A stretch of DNA of 64,000 bases from Polyangiaceae bacterium (GTDB lineage Bacteria; Myxococcota_A; Polyangia; Polyangiales; Polyangiaceae). Each line of letters begins with the position of its first letter. The first letter of the stretch is position 1. The position numbers were made by a program, and so were the translations under genes. Below are positions 17,808 through 27,530 of this stretch, piece by piece. Under the pieces are notes generated by a model. It searched no databases. It was given only the letters and a program-made list of their open reading frames with translations, and was not told the DNA's origin. The stretch is from NCBI GenBank assembly GCA_019637265.1, contig JAHBVY010000003.1, positions 372,001-436,000 on the forward strand. Reading direction: 5' to 3'.

Positions 17808-19610
17808 CTAGTGCCAGCTCAGCGGGCCCACGGGGAGGCCTCGCGCGTCCACGCTGCTCGGTATCAGCGCGCGGCCATCGTCGGTCAGCGCGAGCACGTC
17901 GAGGCGGTGCTCGTCATCGCGGAGGTGATCCAAGGTGGCGAGCGCCACACCGCGTCGGAGGTCGATGAGGTACGGCGACACCCAGCTGAGGTGCCTTTGG
18001 TGCAGCTGCTCCGCGGCGCGGTCCACCGTCAGTGAGAGCCTCGTCCACTCGACGCGCGGCTTCGTCGGCGGCTCACCCACGCGCGCGGCCGGGCGCACCT
18101 CGGCGAGCCACAGCTCATCAGCGCGACGCACCAGCGCGCGCGCCTCGAAGGTGCTGAGCACCAAGTCGCCCACCGCGAGCGGGTGCAGCGCGCCGGTGTC
18201 CAGGTCGAGCAGCGTGGTCTCGTTACCGGGGTAAAAGGCGAGCAGGCGCTCGGGGCGCGCGGCGGCTTCGGAGTCCGTGTGGATGGGCGCCAGGGTGAAG
18301 CCGAGCGGCGTCCTGATGGGGGTGCTTGGGGTGGTGTTGATGAGCCAAACAGACTGTCTGGTGCCCTGTATTTTGCGCTCGTCCTCGCTGTGGTCGCAGG
18401 TGGTGACCAGGGCGCCTCGCTCTGGATCGGCGTGGATGAGCCTCGCGCGGCAGGCTGCGGGCGCGAGCTCACGGGGGGCGCGTCGTGCGCCGGCGGCCCA
18501 GGCTTGCAGCAACTCTCCCCCGGCCCCCCGAACGAGCAAGGAATCGCCGAACGGCGTGATCAACGCATCTTCACGCTGCGGCCGCGCGTCATGGCGCGCG
18601 GCCTTGTCGCCCGGAGGCTTGCCGTGATGCGCGCCGTGAGGCGAGTCATTTCCTGATGGAAATTGAAGCGGGATCACGCGGGTGAACACGGTGTCGCCGC
18701 GGTGCGGGTGGACGCTGTAGCTCATGACGGGTGCGCGACAGCGCCGGGAGCGGGGGCCCTCGGGGGTGAGGGGGAGCACGGGGGAGGGCCAGTCGAGGCG
18801 ACCGTTGCCGTTCGTGTCGTCGATGAGCACTTGGAGGACGAGCCAGCGGGCGTCCGCGCTGAGCCTCAGGCGGTACACGCTGCCGCGGCCCGGGGCGAGG
18901 GTTTGCTCGCGGCCGGTCGGCAGATCGCGGAGCACGAGCGCTTCGGTGCCGCCCCGCGCGCCGGGTGGTTGCCTCAGGTAGGCCAGGGTGCTGCCTTTCG
19001 CGTCGAAGGAGAAGGCGCGGTGAGGGAGCTCGCGGCTCGTGTCTTCGCGGGCGTCGGCGCCGAGCGCGCTGAGATCGACGCGCGCGCCGGTGTGGTCGTC
19101 GAGCAGGTGGACGCGGCCGCCGGCGGTGAACAAGAGCCAGCGCCCGGTGGGGTCGGCGTCCAAGAGCTCTTGAATCGGTTCACCGAGGCCCGCGCCGCGC
19201 ACCAAGTAGGTCGTCAGTGAATCGCCCTTTGGCTCACCGCGGGCGCCCAGCTCGAAGCCGACTTGACCATCGCCGTCGGTGTCCTCTCGACTCTGACACA
19301 GGGCGACCCAGCGACCGTTCGGGCTCGCCGCGCGGAGCAGCAGCGGCGCCGCGCCGCCCATGTTTCCTTGAGGTAATACAACTGGCGTTGGTGAGGGTCG
19401 GGTCGGGGGCTCTTCGTATTTGTCAGTTGAGCTGATGGTGCCGCTGGCGGCGGGAGGCGGTGCGCTCGCAGCCGGTGGGCTTCCGCAGGCGCCCTGAACG
19501 AGCGTGCAGACGGACGCGAGCAGCGCGGACCTAGCGCCAACTGGTAAGGCCAAGGCACATCGGTCTTGCCGTGCGGCGCTTCGCGCTGCTCTTGAGGCGT
19601 CCCTCGGCAC
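17808..19610 (-). CDS. Large secreted lipoprotein, beta-propeller-like
   Basis: The product of about 600 residues carries a lipoprotein signal ending VQGACGSPP near residue 42, then a Pro/Ser/Ala linker. The mature part has repeated propeller-type strands: SPNGRWVALCQSREDTDGDGQ, DPTGRWLLFTAGG, DAKGSTLAYLRQPPG, SADARWLVLQVL, and DTNGNGRLDW. These resemble TolB/WD40-like propeller blades with DxDGDGxxxx calcium-type loops. Start choice is uncertain: GTG 19610 opens the frame and overlaps the upstream region of the divergent gene, while TTG codons about 20 residues in would give a more usual signal length. Function is unknown; a periplasmic or surface scaffold is inferred. Confidence 0.7.
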   Translation of the reverse strand: MPRDASRAARSAARQDRCALALPVGARSALLASVCTLVQGACGSPPAASAPPPAASGTISSTDKYEEPPTRPSPTPVVLPQGNMGGAAPLLLRAASPNGRWVALCQSREDTDGDGQVGFELGARGEPKGDSLTTYLVRGAGLGEPIQELLDADPTGRWLLFTAGGRVHLLDDHTGARVDLSALGADAREDTSRELPHRAFSFDAKGSTLAYLRQPPGARGGTEALVLRDLPTGREQTLAPGRGSVYRLRLSADARWLVLQVLIDDTNGNGRLDWPSPVLPLTPEGPRSRRCRAPVMSYSVHPHRGDTVFTRVIPLQFPSGNDSPHGAHHGKPPGDKAARHDARPQREDALITPFGDSLLVRGAGGELLQAWAAGARRAPRELAPAACRARLIHADPERGALVTTCDHSEDERKIQGTRQSVWLINTTPSTPIRTPLGFTLAPIHTDSEAAARPERLLAFYPGNETTLLDLDTGALHPLAVGDLVLSTFEARALVRRADELWLAEVRPAARVGEPPTKPRVEWTRLSLTVDRAAEQLHQRHLSWVSPYLIDLRRGVALATLDHLRDDEHRLDVLALTDDGRALIPSSVDARGLPVGPLSWH

Positions 19611-19633
19611 GGTTCGCTGCTATCATCGGCGCC

Positions 19634-20116
19634 ATGTGGTGTCGATCCTGGGCGCTTCCTGTCGTCTCGCTCGCGGCCTCGCTGCTCCTGGGTTGCGGCA
19701 GTAAGGACTCCGTGGCGCTGAGCGCGCACATCTCGCAAGCCGAGCTGGAGCTCGATCGGGTGACCCTCGGCGCGGTGCTCGCCGGCGGCTTCGAGGTCAC
19801 GTTGGAGCTAGGTCCGGAGGCGAGCGAGGCCACGGAGGTGAGCCTCGAGGCCTTCGCCCTCGCGCCCGCGAACGGGGGTGGCGATCTGGCGGTGAGCTTC
19901 GCGCCCGAGGCGGCCGAGCGCTTCCCGCTGAAGCTCGGCGTGGGCGAGCTCAAGCGAGTGGAGTTCAGCTTGCCGCAGGACATCCTCTCCGCGGACGCTG
20001 AGGCCGAGCTGTGCCAAGGCCCCATCGAGATCCGCGGCGCGCTGCGCGACACCCTGAGCGGCGGTGGCCTCACCTCGCTGCGCAGCCGCTCGATGGAGGT
20101 CACCGGCTGCCGCTGA
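19634..20116 (+). CDS. Small lipoprotein
   Basis: ATG 19634 opens a 160-residue lipoprotein (SLAASLLLGCGSKD, lipobox L-L-G-C). The mature domain is acidic and beta-rich (ISQAELELDRVTLGAVLAGGFEVTLELG), with two Cys that may pair (AELCQGP and the final VTGCR). No family is recognised. It is transcribed away from the propeller-like lipoprotein, sharing a very short divergent region, and could be co-regulated with it. Confidence 0.65.
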   Translation: MWCRSWALPVVSLAASLLLGCGSKDSVALSAHISQAELELDRVTLGAVLAGGFEVTLELGPEASEATEVSLEAFALAPANGGGDLAVSFAPEAAERFPLKLGVGELKRVEFSLPQDILSADAEAELCQGPIEIRGALRDTLSGGGLTSLRSRSMEVTGCR

Positions 20117-20200
20117 GGGCGTCTGGGTGCTTTGCTGGTGGCGCAGGTGGGCGCTGCCGGGGCTACGCTGTTTCGTCCGCTAGCGCGCCTTGCTCGAGGG

Positions 20201-20233
20201 GTTTTGGGGGTTTGGCACCGCGCCGCGGGTGCC
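20201..20233 (+). repeat. Dispersed G-rich repeat, copy b, with hairpin
   Basis: GTTTTGGGGGTTTGGCACC followed eight bases later by GGTGCC, so the GGCACC end of the repeat can pair in a short stem. It lies about 100 bp upstream of icmF in the same orientation. Confidence 0.7.
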
Positions 20234-20330
20234 GCCCAAGGCGCTGGTGCGCCGCACCGCGTCGTCACGCCCCGTCTTGGCCTCGCGCGCGTCTACTGAT
20301 TCGCGCGCCGGGCCGCGCTATGTAGGCCCT

Positions 20331-23300
20331 GTGACTCAAGCTGTCCCCGTTCAGCCCGCCCCATCACCTGCCACGAGCGCTGCGAGCACCTCGAACGCTC
20401 CGAAGTCAGCGGAGCGCTACAAGCCGCGGCACCACGTGCGCATCGTCACCGCGGCGTCGCTGTTCGACGGTCACGACGCCTCGATCAACATCATGCGCCG
20501 CATCCTGCAGAGCAGCGGCGCCGAGGTGATCCACCTGGGGCACAACCGGAGCGTCGAGGAGATAGTCTCCTGCGCCATCCAGGAAGACGCTCAGGGGATC
20601 TGCCTGACGAGCTACCAGGGCGGTCACGTGGAGTACCTGAAGTACATGCGCGATCTTTTGAAGGAGCGCGGCGCGAACATCAAGATCTACGGCGGTGGCG
20701 GCGGCACCATTTTACCGCAGGAGATCGAGGAGCTGCACGCCTATGGCATCGACCGCATCTTCTCCCCGGATGACGGCCGGGCCCTGGGCCTGCAAGGGAT
20801 GATCGACCTGGTGATGCAGGGCTGCGATTTCCAGGTGGGCCATCCTGAGGACGCGGCGAGCCTCTTGCCGCAGCTCTCCACAGAGCAGCCCGCGGTGCTC
20901 GCGCGCCTGATCTCGCTGGTGGAGAACTTCCCCGAGGAGACGAGCGAGCTCCAGGCGGAGCTGCGTCGCGCGGAGGAGCAGCGCGGTGCGGCCGCCGCCT
21001 CCGGTCCGGGGCGGCTCGCGCCGGTGCTCGGCATCACGGGGACCGGCGGCTCTGGCAAATCCAGCTTGGTGGATGAGCTGGTGCGGCGTTTCCTCGCGGA
21101 ACACAGCGAGGGCCGGGTGGCGATCGTCAGCGTGGACCCCTCCAAGCGTAAGACGGGCGGCGCGCTCTTGGGCGACCGCATCCGCATGAACGCGATCCAC
21201 ACCCCGCGCGTGTACATGCGCTCCTTGGCGACGCGTCAGAGCAACCTCGCGCTGAGCCGCTACGTGGCCCACAGCATCCAGCTGTGTCGCCTGGCTGGTT
21301 ACGATTTGGTGATCGTGGAGACGAGCGGCATCGGCCAGAGCGACACCGAGATCACTGAGCACTCGGACGTGTCGCTCTACGTGATGACGGCGGAGTACGG
21401 CGCGGCGACGCAGCTCGAGAAGATCGACATGCTCGACTTCGCTGATGTCATCGCCATCAACAAGTTCGATAAGCGCGGGAGCCTGGACGCGCTCCGCGAC
21501 GTGCGGAAGCAGTACAAGCGCAATCATCAACTCTTCAGCTCGGCTGACGAAGAGCTGCCCATCTTCGGCAGCATCGCCTCCCAGTTCAACGACCCTGGTA
21601 CGACGCGGCTCTACCAGCGCTTGATGCAGGTGATCCGCGAGCGAACGGGCGCGCCGCTCGCGGGCGCCTCTCAGGCGGACGCGCGGAAGAGTGAGGAGCA
21701 GCTCATCATCCCCCCGGAGCGCGTGCGTTACCTCGCGGAGATCTCGGAGAGCAGCGCGGCCTACGACGCGTTCGTGGCGGAGCAGCGCGCGGTGGCGAGC
21801 GCGCTGTATCAGCTGGCGGGCGCCATCCAGGCGCTCACCCAGGAGCCGACGGCGGCGGGACGCGAAGCGAGCCCCTGGTTCTCGCTGCCCGAGCTCCCGG
21901 CAGACGAGGGGCGGAACCCAGCGCTGGCAGCGCTGGTCGCCCGCTACCAGGAGCTGGCGCCGCGGCTCCACCACGAGTGCCAGCGGCTGCTCAGCGAGTG
22001 GCCGGCCACCCAGCTGCGTTACCGTGCGGAAAATTACGAGTACCGCGTGCGCGACAAGGTGCTCACCCAGCCGCTGTTCACGGAGTCGCTATCGCACCTC
22101 CGGGTGCCGAAGGTGGCGCTCCCGCGCTACGAAGACTGGGGCGACGTGCTCCGTTGGCTGCTCACGGAGAACGTGCCGGGGGAGTTCCCCTACGCGGCGG
22201 GGGTGTTCCCGCTCAAGCGCGAGGGGGAGGACCCTGCGCGGATGTTCGCGGGGGAGGGCGGCCCCGAGCGCACCAACAAGCGCTTTCACTACGTCTCTAG
22301 CGGGATGCCCGCCAAGCGGCTCTCCACGGCCTTCGACTCGGTGACGCTCTACGGTGAAGATCCTGACTTTCGTCCGGACATCTTCGGGAAGGTGGGCAAC
22401 AGCGGCGTCAGCGTGGCGAACGTGGACGACGCGAAGAAGCTCTACAGCGGCTTCGACTTGGCGGCGCCGAGCACCAGCGTGTCGATGACCATCAACGGGC
22501 CGGCGCCGATGCTGCTCGGCTTCTTCCTGAACGCCGCGGTGGATCAAGGCTGTGAGCGCTACCTCCGCGAGCAGGGGCAGACGGAGGCCGTGCAGCAGCG
22601 AATCGAGGCGCTGTATCAGGAGCGTGGGCTGCCGCGTCCGGCGTATCAGGGCGCGCTTCCGGACGGAAACGATGGCCTGGGCTTGCTCCTGCTCGGCGTG
22701 AGCGGGGACGAGGTGCTGCCGCGCGAGACCTACGAGCGCATCAAGGCGGACGTGCTCTCACGGGTGCGCGGCACGGTGCAGGCGGACATCCTGAAGGAGG
22801 ACCAGGCGCAGAACACCTGCATCTTCTCCACCGAGTTCGCCCTCAGGATGATGGGGGACATCCAGCAGTATTTCATCGACCACCGGGTGCGGAACTTCTA
22901 CTCCGTCTCCGTCAGCGGCTATCACATCGCGGAGGCTGGCGCGAACCCCATCAGTCAGCTCGCCTTCACGCTCGCGAACGGCTTCACCTTCGTGGAGTAT
23001 TACCTCTCGAGAGGGATGAAAATCGACGATTTTGCGCCGAATTTCAGCTTCTTCTTCTCGAACGGGATGGATCCTGAGTACTCGGTGATGGGGCGCGTTG
23101 CCCGGCGGATTTGGGCCAAGGCGATCCGCGACAAGTACCAGGGCAGTGAGCGCAGCCAGAAGCTCAAGTACCACATCCAGACTTCGGGCCGCTCGCTCCA
23201 CGCCCAGGAGATCGCCTTCAACGACATCCGCACCACGCTCCAGGCGCTGTACGCGCTCTACGACAACTGCAACTCCCTCCACACCAACGCTTATGACGAG

Positions 23301-23867
23301 GCCATCACCACGCCTACGGAGGAGAGCGTGCGGCGCGCGATGGCGATCCAGCTCATCATCAACAAAGAGCTGGGGCTGAACAGCAATGAGAACCCACTCC
23401 AGGGCTCGTTCATCATCGAGGAGCTGACGGACCTCGTGGAGCAGGCGGTGCTCGCGGAGTTCCGCGCCATCTCCGAGCGTGGCGGTGTGCTGGGCGCGAT
23501 GGAGCGCATGTACCAGCGCTCCAAGATCCAAGAAGAGAGCCTCTACTACGAGCAGCTGAAGCACACAGGTAAGCTGCCCATCGTGGGGGTGAACACCTTC
23601 CTCGACAGCAAGGGGTCACCCACCGTGGTGCCGGCGGAGGTGATCCGCTCCACGGACGATGAGAAGCGCTACGCCATCGCGTCGCGTGACGCGTTTCAGC
23701 TGAGGAACCAAGCGCGCGCGGAGATCGCGTTGAAGGCGCTCCGCGAGGTGGCGCTGGCCAACCAGAACCTGTTCGAGGCGCTGATGGAGACCACCAAGGT
23801 GTGCACCCTGGGCCAAATCAGCAGCGCTCTGTACGAGGTGGGCGGTCAGTACCGACGCAATATGTGA
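20331..23867 (+). CDS. icmF: Fused isobutyryl-CoA mutase (IcmF)
   Basis: IcmF is an adenosylcobalamin enzyme that interconverts isobutyryl-CoA and n-butyryl-CoA and carries its own G-protein chaperone. The 1178-residue product shows the three parts in order: B12-binding domain with DGHDAS (cobalt-ligand His48) and [14 protein letters not shown]; MeaI-type GTPase with P-loop GTGGSGKSS (Lys243) and INKFDKRG; and the mutase TIM-barrel from about residue 560 with MTINGPAPM and [12 protein letters not shown]. The start is GTG 20331, followed by a 30-residue Pro/Ala/Ser-rich leader that is longer than in many homologs. The frame is open upstream into the G-rich repeat, but that part is not family-like. 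It converges on the sulfite reductase operon with a five-base gap. Confidence 0.93.
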   Translation: MTQAVPVQPAPSPATSAASTSNAPKSAERYKPRHHVRIVTAASLFDGHDASINIMRRILQSSGAEVIHLGHNRSVEEIVSCAIQEDAQGICLTSYQGGHVEYLKYMRDLLKERGANIKIYGGGGGTILPQEIEELHAYGIDRIFSPDDGRALGLQGMIDLVMQGCDFQVGHPEDAASLLPQLSTEQPAVLARLISLVENFPEETSELQAELRRAEEQRGAAAASGPGRLAPVLGITGTGGSGKSSLVDELVRRFLAEHSEGRVAIVSVDPSKRKTGGALLGDRIRMNAIHTPRVYMRSLATRQSNLALSRYVAHSIQLCRLAGYDLVIVETSGIGQSDTEITEHSDVSLYVMTAEYGAATQLEKIDMLDFADVIAINKFDKRGSLDALRDVRKQYKRNHQLFSSADEELPIFGSIASQFNDPGTTRLYQRLMQVIRERTGAPLAGASQADARKSEEQLIIPPERVRYLAEISESSAAYDAFVAEQRAVASALYQLAGAIQALTQEPTAAGREASPWFSLPELPADEGRNPALAALVARYQELAPRLHHECQRLLSEWPATQLRYRAENYEYRVRDKVLTQPLFTESLSHLRVPKVALPRYEDWGDVLRWLLTENVPGEFPYAAGVFPLKREGEDPARMFAGEGGPERTNKRFHYVSSGMPAKRLSTAFDSVTLYGEDPDFRPDIFGKVGNSGVSVANVDDAKKLYSGFDLAAPSTSVSMTINGPAPMLLGFFLNAAVDQGCERYLREQGQTEAVQQRIEALYQERGLPRPAYQGALPDGNDGLGLLLLGVSGDEVLPRETYERIKADVLSRVRGTVQADILKEDQAQNTCIFSTEFALRMMGDIQQYFIDHRVRNFYSVSVSGYHIAEAGANPISQLAFTLANGFTFVEYYLSRGMKIDDFAPNFSFFFSNGMDPEYSVMGRVARRIWAKAIRDKYQGSERSQKLKYHIQTSGRSLHAQEIAFNDIRTTLQALYALYDNCNSLHTNAYDEAITTPTEESVRRAMAIQLIINKELGLNSNENPLQGSFIIEELTDLVEQAVLAEFRAISERGGVLGAMERMYQRSKIQEESLYYEQLKHTGKLPIVGVNTFLDSKGSPTVVPAEVIRSTDDEKRYAIASRDAFQLRNQARAEIALKALREVALANQNLFEALMETTKVCTLGQISSALYEVGGQYRRNM

Positions 23868-23872
23868 GGCGC

Positions 23873-24361
23873 TCAGCGCGCGATACGGCGGAACAGCGGG
23901 CGCCGCTCATCGGCCGCGGCTTGATAGCTTTGGCTGAAGTCGTTGAAGGCTTCGAGCGCGCTCTCCAGGCTGCGGCCGGGGGCCATGACGAAGCTCGTGT
24001 AGCCGCAGCGCGCCATGTAAAAGAGCTGGTCGCGGAGCACGTGGCCGAAGGCGCGGAGCTCACCTTGATAGCCGTAGCGGTCGCGGAGCAGGCGCCCGGT
24101 GGTGTAGCCGCGGCCGTCGGTGAACTTGGGGAACTCCACCATGATGAGGTCGAGCAGCGGGAGCTCGGCGGCGACGTCTGTCGGGAGCTGGTCGCTCTTG
24201 AGGCGCACGCCGACGCGCCCGGTGTGCTGCGCCAGGCGCTCGCGCTCGCTCTGGAGGCGGCTCAGCGTGACGGTGACGTCGCCCGCGCTGGGGATGGGTG
24301 TGTCGTCGTCCAGGTGCGTGAACGAGTCATCGACGATGGCTCTGTCTTGGATGATCAGCAT
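23873..24361 (-). CDS. DUF934 protein of sulfite reductase operon
   Basis: This 162-residue protein matches the DUF934 family, which is regularly encoded beside siroheme sulfite reductase and predicted to help electron transfer or assembly in assimilatory sulfite reduction. Typical features are the acidic aromatic N-terminus, GVRLKSDQ, LDLIMVEFPKFTDGRGYTTGRLLR, and YQGELRAFGHVLRDQLFYMARCG. It follows the reductase gene by 22 bp on the same strand, so it is the last gene of a three-gene operon. The biochemical role of the family is not settled. Confidence 0.88.
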   Translation of the reverse strand: MLIIQDRAIVDDSFTHLDDDTPIPSAGDVTVTLSRLQSERERLAQHTGRVGVRLKSDQLPTDVAAELPLLDLIMVEFPKFTDGRGYTTGRLLRDRYGYQGELRAFGHVLRDQLFYMARCGYTSFVMAPGRSLESALEAFNDFSQSYQAAADERRPLFRRIAR

Positions 24362-24383
24362 CGATCGGCTCCTTCCAAGTTCA

Positions 24384-26126
24384 TCAGGTTCCCTGAGTTT
24401 CAGGGGCAGCGACGGTGGTAGCGCTCGCGGCGCGCGCGCTCGCGGCAGGGCGTTTGTCCTTCTTCGCGTCGGGGTAAGCGGCCTCTTTGAAGGGCTCGAG
24501 GCCGACGCGGCGCAGGGCGTCGATGAAGGGCTCGTCCGGTGATTCGCGCAGGGTGAGGTAGCGCTGAATCACGCGGTCCACCGCGTCCACGATCTCATGC
24601 TTCGCGAACGCGGGCCCGAGGATCTTCCCGATCGCGGCGTCGTTGCCCGGCGCGCCGCCGAGCATCAGCTGGTAGAACTCCTCACCGCGCTTGTCGATGC
24701 CGAGCACCCCAATGTTGCCGATGTGGTGGTGACCGCAGGCGTTGATGCAGCCGCTCATCTTGAGGCTGACGTCCCCGATGTCGTTCAGGTAGTCGACGTC
24801 GTCGAAGCGCGCGCTGATGGCCTCCGCGATGGGGATGGAGGTGGCGTTCGCCAGCGTGCAGTAGTCGAGCCCGGGGCAGCAGATGATATCCGTCAGCTTA
24901 CCTGCGTTGGCCGTCGCGAGGCCCAGCGGCAGGAGCTCCGCGTGGAGCGCGGGGAGGTCCTCCGTCTTCACGTCGGGCAGCACCAGGTTCTGCGCGTGGG
25001 TGACCACCAGGCGCCCCTGGGTGTACCGCTCCGAGAGGTCAGCCAAGGCGTCCATCTGCTCGTGGGTGAGGTCGCCTGGTGGCTGTCCGGGCGCCTTCAC
25101 GGCGATGGTGACGATGGTGTAGCCCGGCACCTTGTGGTGCCGCGTGTTGTTCCGTACCCACTGCCCGAAGGCGCGGTCTTTCCCCAGAGAAAAGGACGCG
25201 AGGCGCGCGTCCGAGCTCGGCAGCTCCTCATAAGCCGCCGGGATGAAGTAGCGGCGGATGCGCTCGAGCTCCTCCTCCGTCACGTCAATCGCGCTGTCTT
25301 TGATGAGCGCCCACTCTTCGTCCACCAGGCGCTTGAACTCGGCGGCGCCGAGGGCATCCACCAAGATCTTGATGCGCGCCTTGAACTTGTTGTCGCGCCG
25401 CCCGAACAGGTTGTACACGCGGAGGATGGCCTCGAGGTAGCTGATGAGGCTCGCCTGCGGCAGGAACTCGTGGATCACCTCGCCCACCAGCGGCGTGCGC
25501 CCCAGGCCGCCGCCCACGATCACCTCGAACCCGCGCTGGCCCTCGGCGTTCTCCAAGATGCGCAGGCCGATGTCGTGGAAGCGCACCGCGGCGCGGTCCT
25601 CATCCGGCGCGCCCGTCACCGCTATCTTGAACTTCCTCGGCAGGAAGGCGAATTCCGGGTGGAAAGTGGACCACTGACGGATGAGCTCGCACCAGGGGCG
25701 CGGGTCCTCTATCTCGTCGCGCGCCACCCCCGCGTAGGCGTCGGCCGTGGTGTTGCGGATGCAGTTGCCGCTGGTCTGGATGGAGTGCATCTGCACGTCG
25801 GCGAGCTCATCCAAGATGTCAGGGACGTCCACCAGCTTGATCCAGTTGAACTGGATGTTCTGGCGCGTGCTGAGGTGGCCATAGCCCTTGTCGTAGGTCC
25901 GCGCGATGTGCGCCAGGCGGCGTAGCCTCCGGCTCGTCAGGAACCCATACGGGATCGCGATGCGCAGCATGTACGCGTGCAGCTGCATGTAGACGCCGTT
26001 CTGGAGCCGGAGCGGCTTGAACTCGTCCTCCGTGATCTCCCCCGCCAGGCGCCGCGCGACTTGCCCGCGGAACTGCGCCGCGCGCTCCTCCACCAGCCGC
26101 TGATCGATCTCGTCGTATTGGTACAT
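24384..26126 (-). CDS. cysI: Siroheme sulfite/nitrite reductase hemoprotein
   Basis: The 580-residue enzyme reduces sulfite to sulfide, or possibly nitrite to ammonia, using a siroheme coupled to a [4Fe-4S] cluster. The cluster ligands appear as CPGLDYC (around residues 412-418) and CINAC (around 457-461), the C-x5-C and C-x3-C pattern of the family. Siroheme-binding stretches include HLSTRQNIQFNWI and SIQTSGNCIRNTT. The C-terminal ~30 residues are an Ala/Thr/Lys-rich tail beyond the family. The flanking DUF2849 and DUF934 genes and the divergent LysR gene point to assimilatory sulfite reduction rather than nitrite. A two-base gap separates it from the upstream DUF2849 gene. Confidence 0.92.
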   Translation of the reverse strand: MYQYDEIDQRLVEERAAQFRGQVARRLAGEITEDEFKPLRLQNGVYMQLHAYMLRIAIPYGFLTSRRLRRLAHIARTYDKGYGHLSTRQNIQFNWIKLVDVPDILDELADVQMHSIQTSGNCIRNTTADAYAGVARDEIEDPRPWCELIRQWSTFHPEFAFLPRKFKIAVTGAPDEDRAAVRFHDIGLRILENAEGQRGFEVIVGGGLGRTPLVGEVIHEFLPQASLISYLEAILRVYNLFGRRDNKFKARIKILVDALGAAEFKRLVDEEWALIKDSAIDVTEEELERIRRYFIPAAYEELPSSDARLASFSLGKDRAFGQWVRNNTRHHKVPGYTIVTIAVKAPGQPPGDLTHEQMDALADLSERYTQGRLVVTHAQNLVLPDVKTEDLPALHAELLPLGLATANAGKLTDIICCPGLDYCTLANATSIPIAEAISARFDDVDYLNDIGDVSLKMSGCINACGHHHIGNIGVLGIDKRGEEFYQLMLGGAPGNDAAIGKILGPAFAKHEIVDAVDRVIQRYLTLRESPDEPFIDALRRVGLEPFKEAAYPDAKKDKRPAASARAASATTVAAPETQGT

Positions 26127-26128
26127 GG

Positions 26129-26413
26129 TCAGCTCGCCCGAGGTAGCGCCACCGTGGGGCCCTGGCTGCGGATGCGCTCGCGGGTGGACAGCGGCATCGG
26201 CACGCCCGCCTCCACCTTCACCGGGAAGGCGTAAGGATCACAGACGATCGCCTGCTGCGTCTGCAGCTCGGCGAGCGCCGCCTCCAAGCGCTCGGCGTCC
26301 TCCACCACCCAGGCCTCGCTCAGGTTCGGGCTGAGCCGGCCGTCCGGCGTGCGGTAGACGACCGTCCCCGTCTCCGTCTCGTTCGCTGTCACAACCGCGG
26401 GCAAAGCAGCCAT
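26129..26413 (-). CDS. DUF2849 small protein of sulfite reductase operon
   Basis: ATG 26413 with CAGGG upstream gives 94 residues; a GTG at 26431 would add six. The sequence VVTANETETGTVVYRTPDGRLSPNL matches the DUF2849 family, which is found next to sulfite reductase genes. It is the first gene of the operon and ends two bases before the reductase start. Its role is unknown, though the neighbourhood suggests a helper of sulfite reduction. Confidence 0.8.
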   Translation of the reverse strand: MAALPAVVTANETETGTVVYRTPDGRLSPNLSEAWVVEDAERLEAALAELQTQQAIVCDPYAFPVKVEAGVPMPLSTRERIRSQGPTVALPRAS

Positions 26414-26450
26414 GGCGGAACCCTGGCTCACGCCGAGGGATAAGTTGAAG

Positions 26451-26487
26451 ACATAATGCTCATGTTTGACATAATCAGAAGTTATGT
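26451..26487. promoter_or_regulatory. LysR-type operator array in divergent promoter
   Basis: Three half-sites occur in 37 bp: ACATAA at 26451-26456, ACATAA at 26469-26474, and TTATGT at 26482-26487. The last two form a perfect palindrome ACATAA-N7-TTATGT with the T-N11-A form expected of LysR regulators. The region lies between the DUF2849 start (26413) and the LysR gene (26500), so it probably controls both. It is strikingly AT-rich for this genome. Confidence 0.75.
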
Positions 26488-26499
26488 AACCCTCCGAGG

Positions 26500-27411
26500 G
26501 TGAACCTGAACCAGCTGCGGGTTTTCCACGCGGTGGCCACCCGGGGCACCGTCACCGGGGCGGCCAAGGCGCTCCACGTGAGCCAGCCCGCGGTTTCGAA
26601 GCAGCTGAAGGAGCTCGAGCTCGCGGTGGGGGCGGCGCTGTTCGATCGCGTACCGCGCGGGCTCTCCCTCACGCAGGCGGGGCAGCTCGTGCTGGCGCAC
26701 ACGAGCCGCATCTTCGCGGAGGAGGCGAGCTTGGAGGGGGAGCTCGCGGCGCTGCTCGGTGTGGCCTCGGGGCGGCTCTCCGTGGGGGCGAGCACGACCA
26801 TCGGCAACTACCTGGTGCCGACCCTGTTCGGGCTCTACCGCGAGCTGCACCCGGCCATCGAGCTCGAGCTGGTGATCGCCAACACGCAGGACATCCAGCG
26901 CGCGGTGCTGGATAACCGCGTGGATTTGGGTTTGGTGGAGGGCGGCGTTCAGGCGCCCTCGCTCGAGACGCGCGTCTTCGGTGAAGACGAGATGGTGGCG
27001 ATAGTCGCCCCGGGCGATCCGCTGCTCGGCCGCGCGCCGCTCGAGCCTCAGGGGTTGGCTGATGCGCCGCTCATCGCGCGCGAGCCTGGCTCCGGCACCC
27101 GCGAGGTGATCGAGGAGGCCTTCACGAAGCTTCACGTGGAGCTCACGCCGCGCATGGTGCTTGGCAGCACGGAGGCCATCAAGCAAGCCGTGGCCGCGCG
27201 CCTCGGGGTGGCGATGGTCTCGCGCCTGGCCGTGCAAGCAGAACTCGCCAGTGGTCAGCTATCCGAGCTGAAACTGAGCTGCCCCCCCGTCCGCCGCCGC
27301 CTCTACGCCGCCCGCCTCATCGGCAAACGCGAGAGCCCCGCCCTCGGCGCCTTCCTGCCCCTCCTGTCAGTACCCAGCCCCAAGCGCCGACCGTCCGCGT
27401 ACCGAATTTGA
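26500..27411 (+). CDS. LysR-type regulator of sulfite reductase operon
   Basis: The 303-residue product is a typical LysR regulator: N-terminal winged HTH (LRVFHAVATRGTVTGAAKALHVSQPAVSKQLKELE split over residues 6-40) and a periplasmic-binding-like effector domain (residues 90-290, e.g. LSVGASTTIGNYLVP, DLGLVEGGV, EPGSGTREVIEEAF). It starts at GTG 26500, 86 bp from the divergent sulfite reductase operon, with a palindromic operator between. It is closer in look to the CysL/CbbR type than to CysB. I infer control of sulfur assimilation and autoregulation from position. It converges on the nuclease gene across a G-rich repeat copy. Confidence 0.9.
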   Translation: MNLNQLRVFHAVATRGTVTGAAKALHVSQPAVSKQLKELELAVGAALFDRVPRGLSLTQAGQLVLAHTSRIFAEEASLEGELAALLGVASGRLSVGASTTIGNYLVPTLFGLYRELHPAIELELVIANTQDIQRAVLDNRVDLGLVEGGVQAPSLETRVFGEDEMVAIVAPGDPLLGRAPLEPQGLADAPLIAREPGSGTREVIEEAFTKLHVELTPRMVLGSTEAIKQAVAARLGVAMVSRLAVQAELASGQLSELKLSCPPVRRRLYAARLIGKRESPALGAFLPLLSVPSPKRRPSAYRI

Positions 27412-27457
27412 GGGTGAGGATCAGTCGTGCGTTGTTGCGTCTGTGCTGGGCGTGCGT

Positions 27458-27490
27458 GGGGTTGGACGGTACCGCGACCGCGCGGAACCG
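27458..27490 (+). repeat. Dispersed G-rich repeat, copy e, with hairpin
   Basis: GGGGTTGGACGGTACCGCG continues into a hairpin: CGGTACCGCG (27467-27476), loop ACCG, CGCGGAACCG (27481-27490), one mismatch in ten. It lies between the convergent LysR and nuclease genes. Confidence 0.7.
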
Positions 27491-27530
27491 CGAGGTAGTC
27501 AGGGGCTGTGGTGCCTGAGCCCCTGCCCAC

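Noticed and set aside
20190-20330. Upstream extension of IcmF through the G-rich repeat
   Set aside because: The extension reads through the repeat and has no family similarity; GTG 20331 is a better start.
20712-21974. 420-residue minus-strand frame opposite icmF
   Set aside because: It is antisense to well-supported B12 and GTPase domains, rich in Arg/His/Ala with no motif; typical high-GC shadow.
24597-25925. 442-residue plus-strand frame opposite the sulfite reductase gene
   Set aside because: Antisense to conserved siroheme and iron-sulfur motifs; composition (His, Arg, Val, Ala) is that of a mirror frame.
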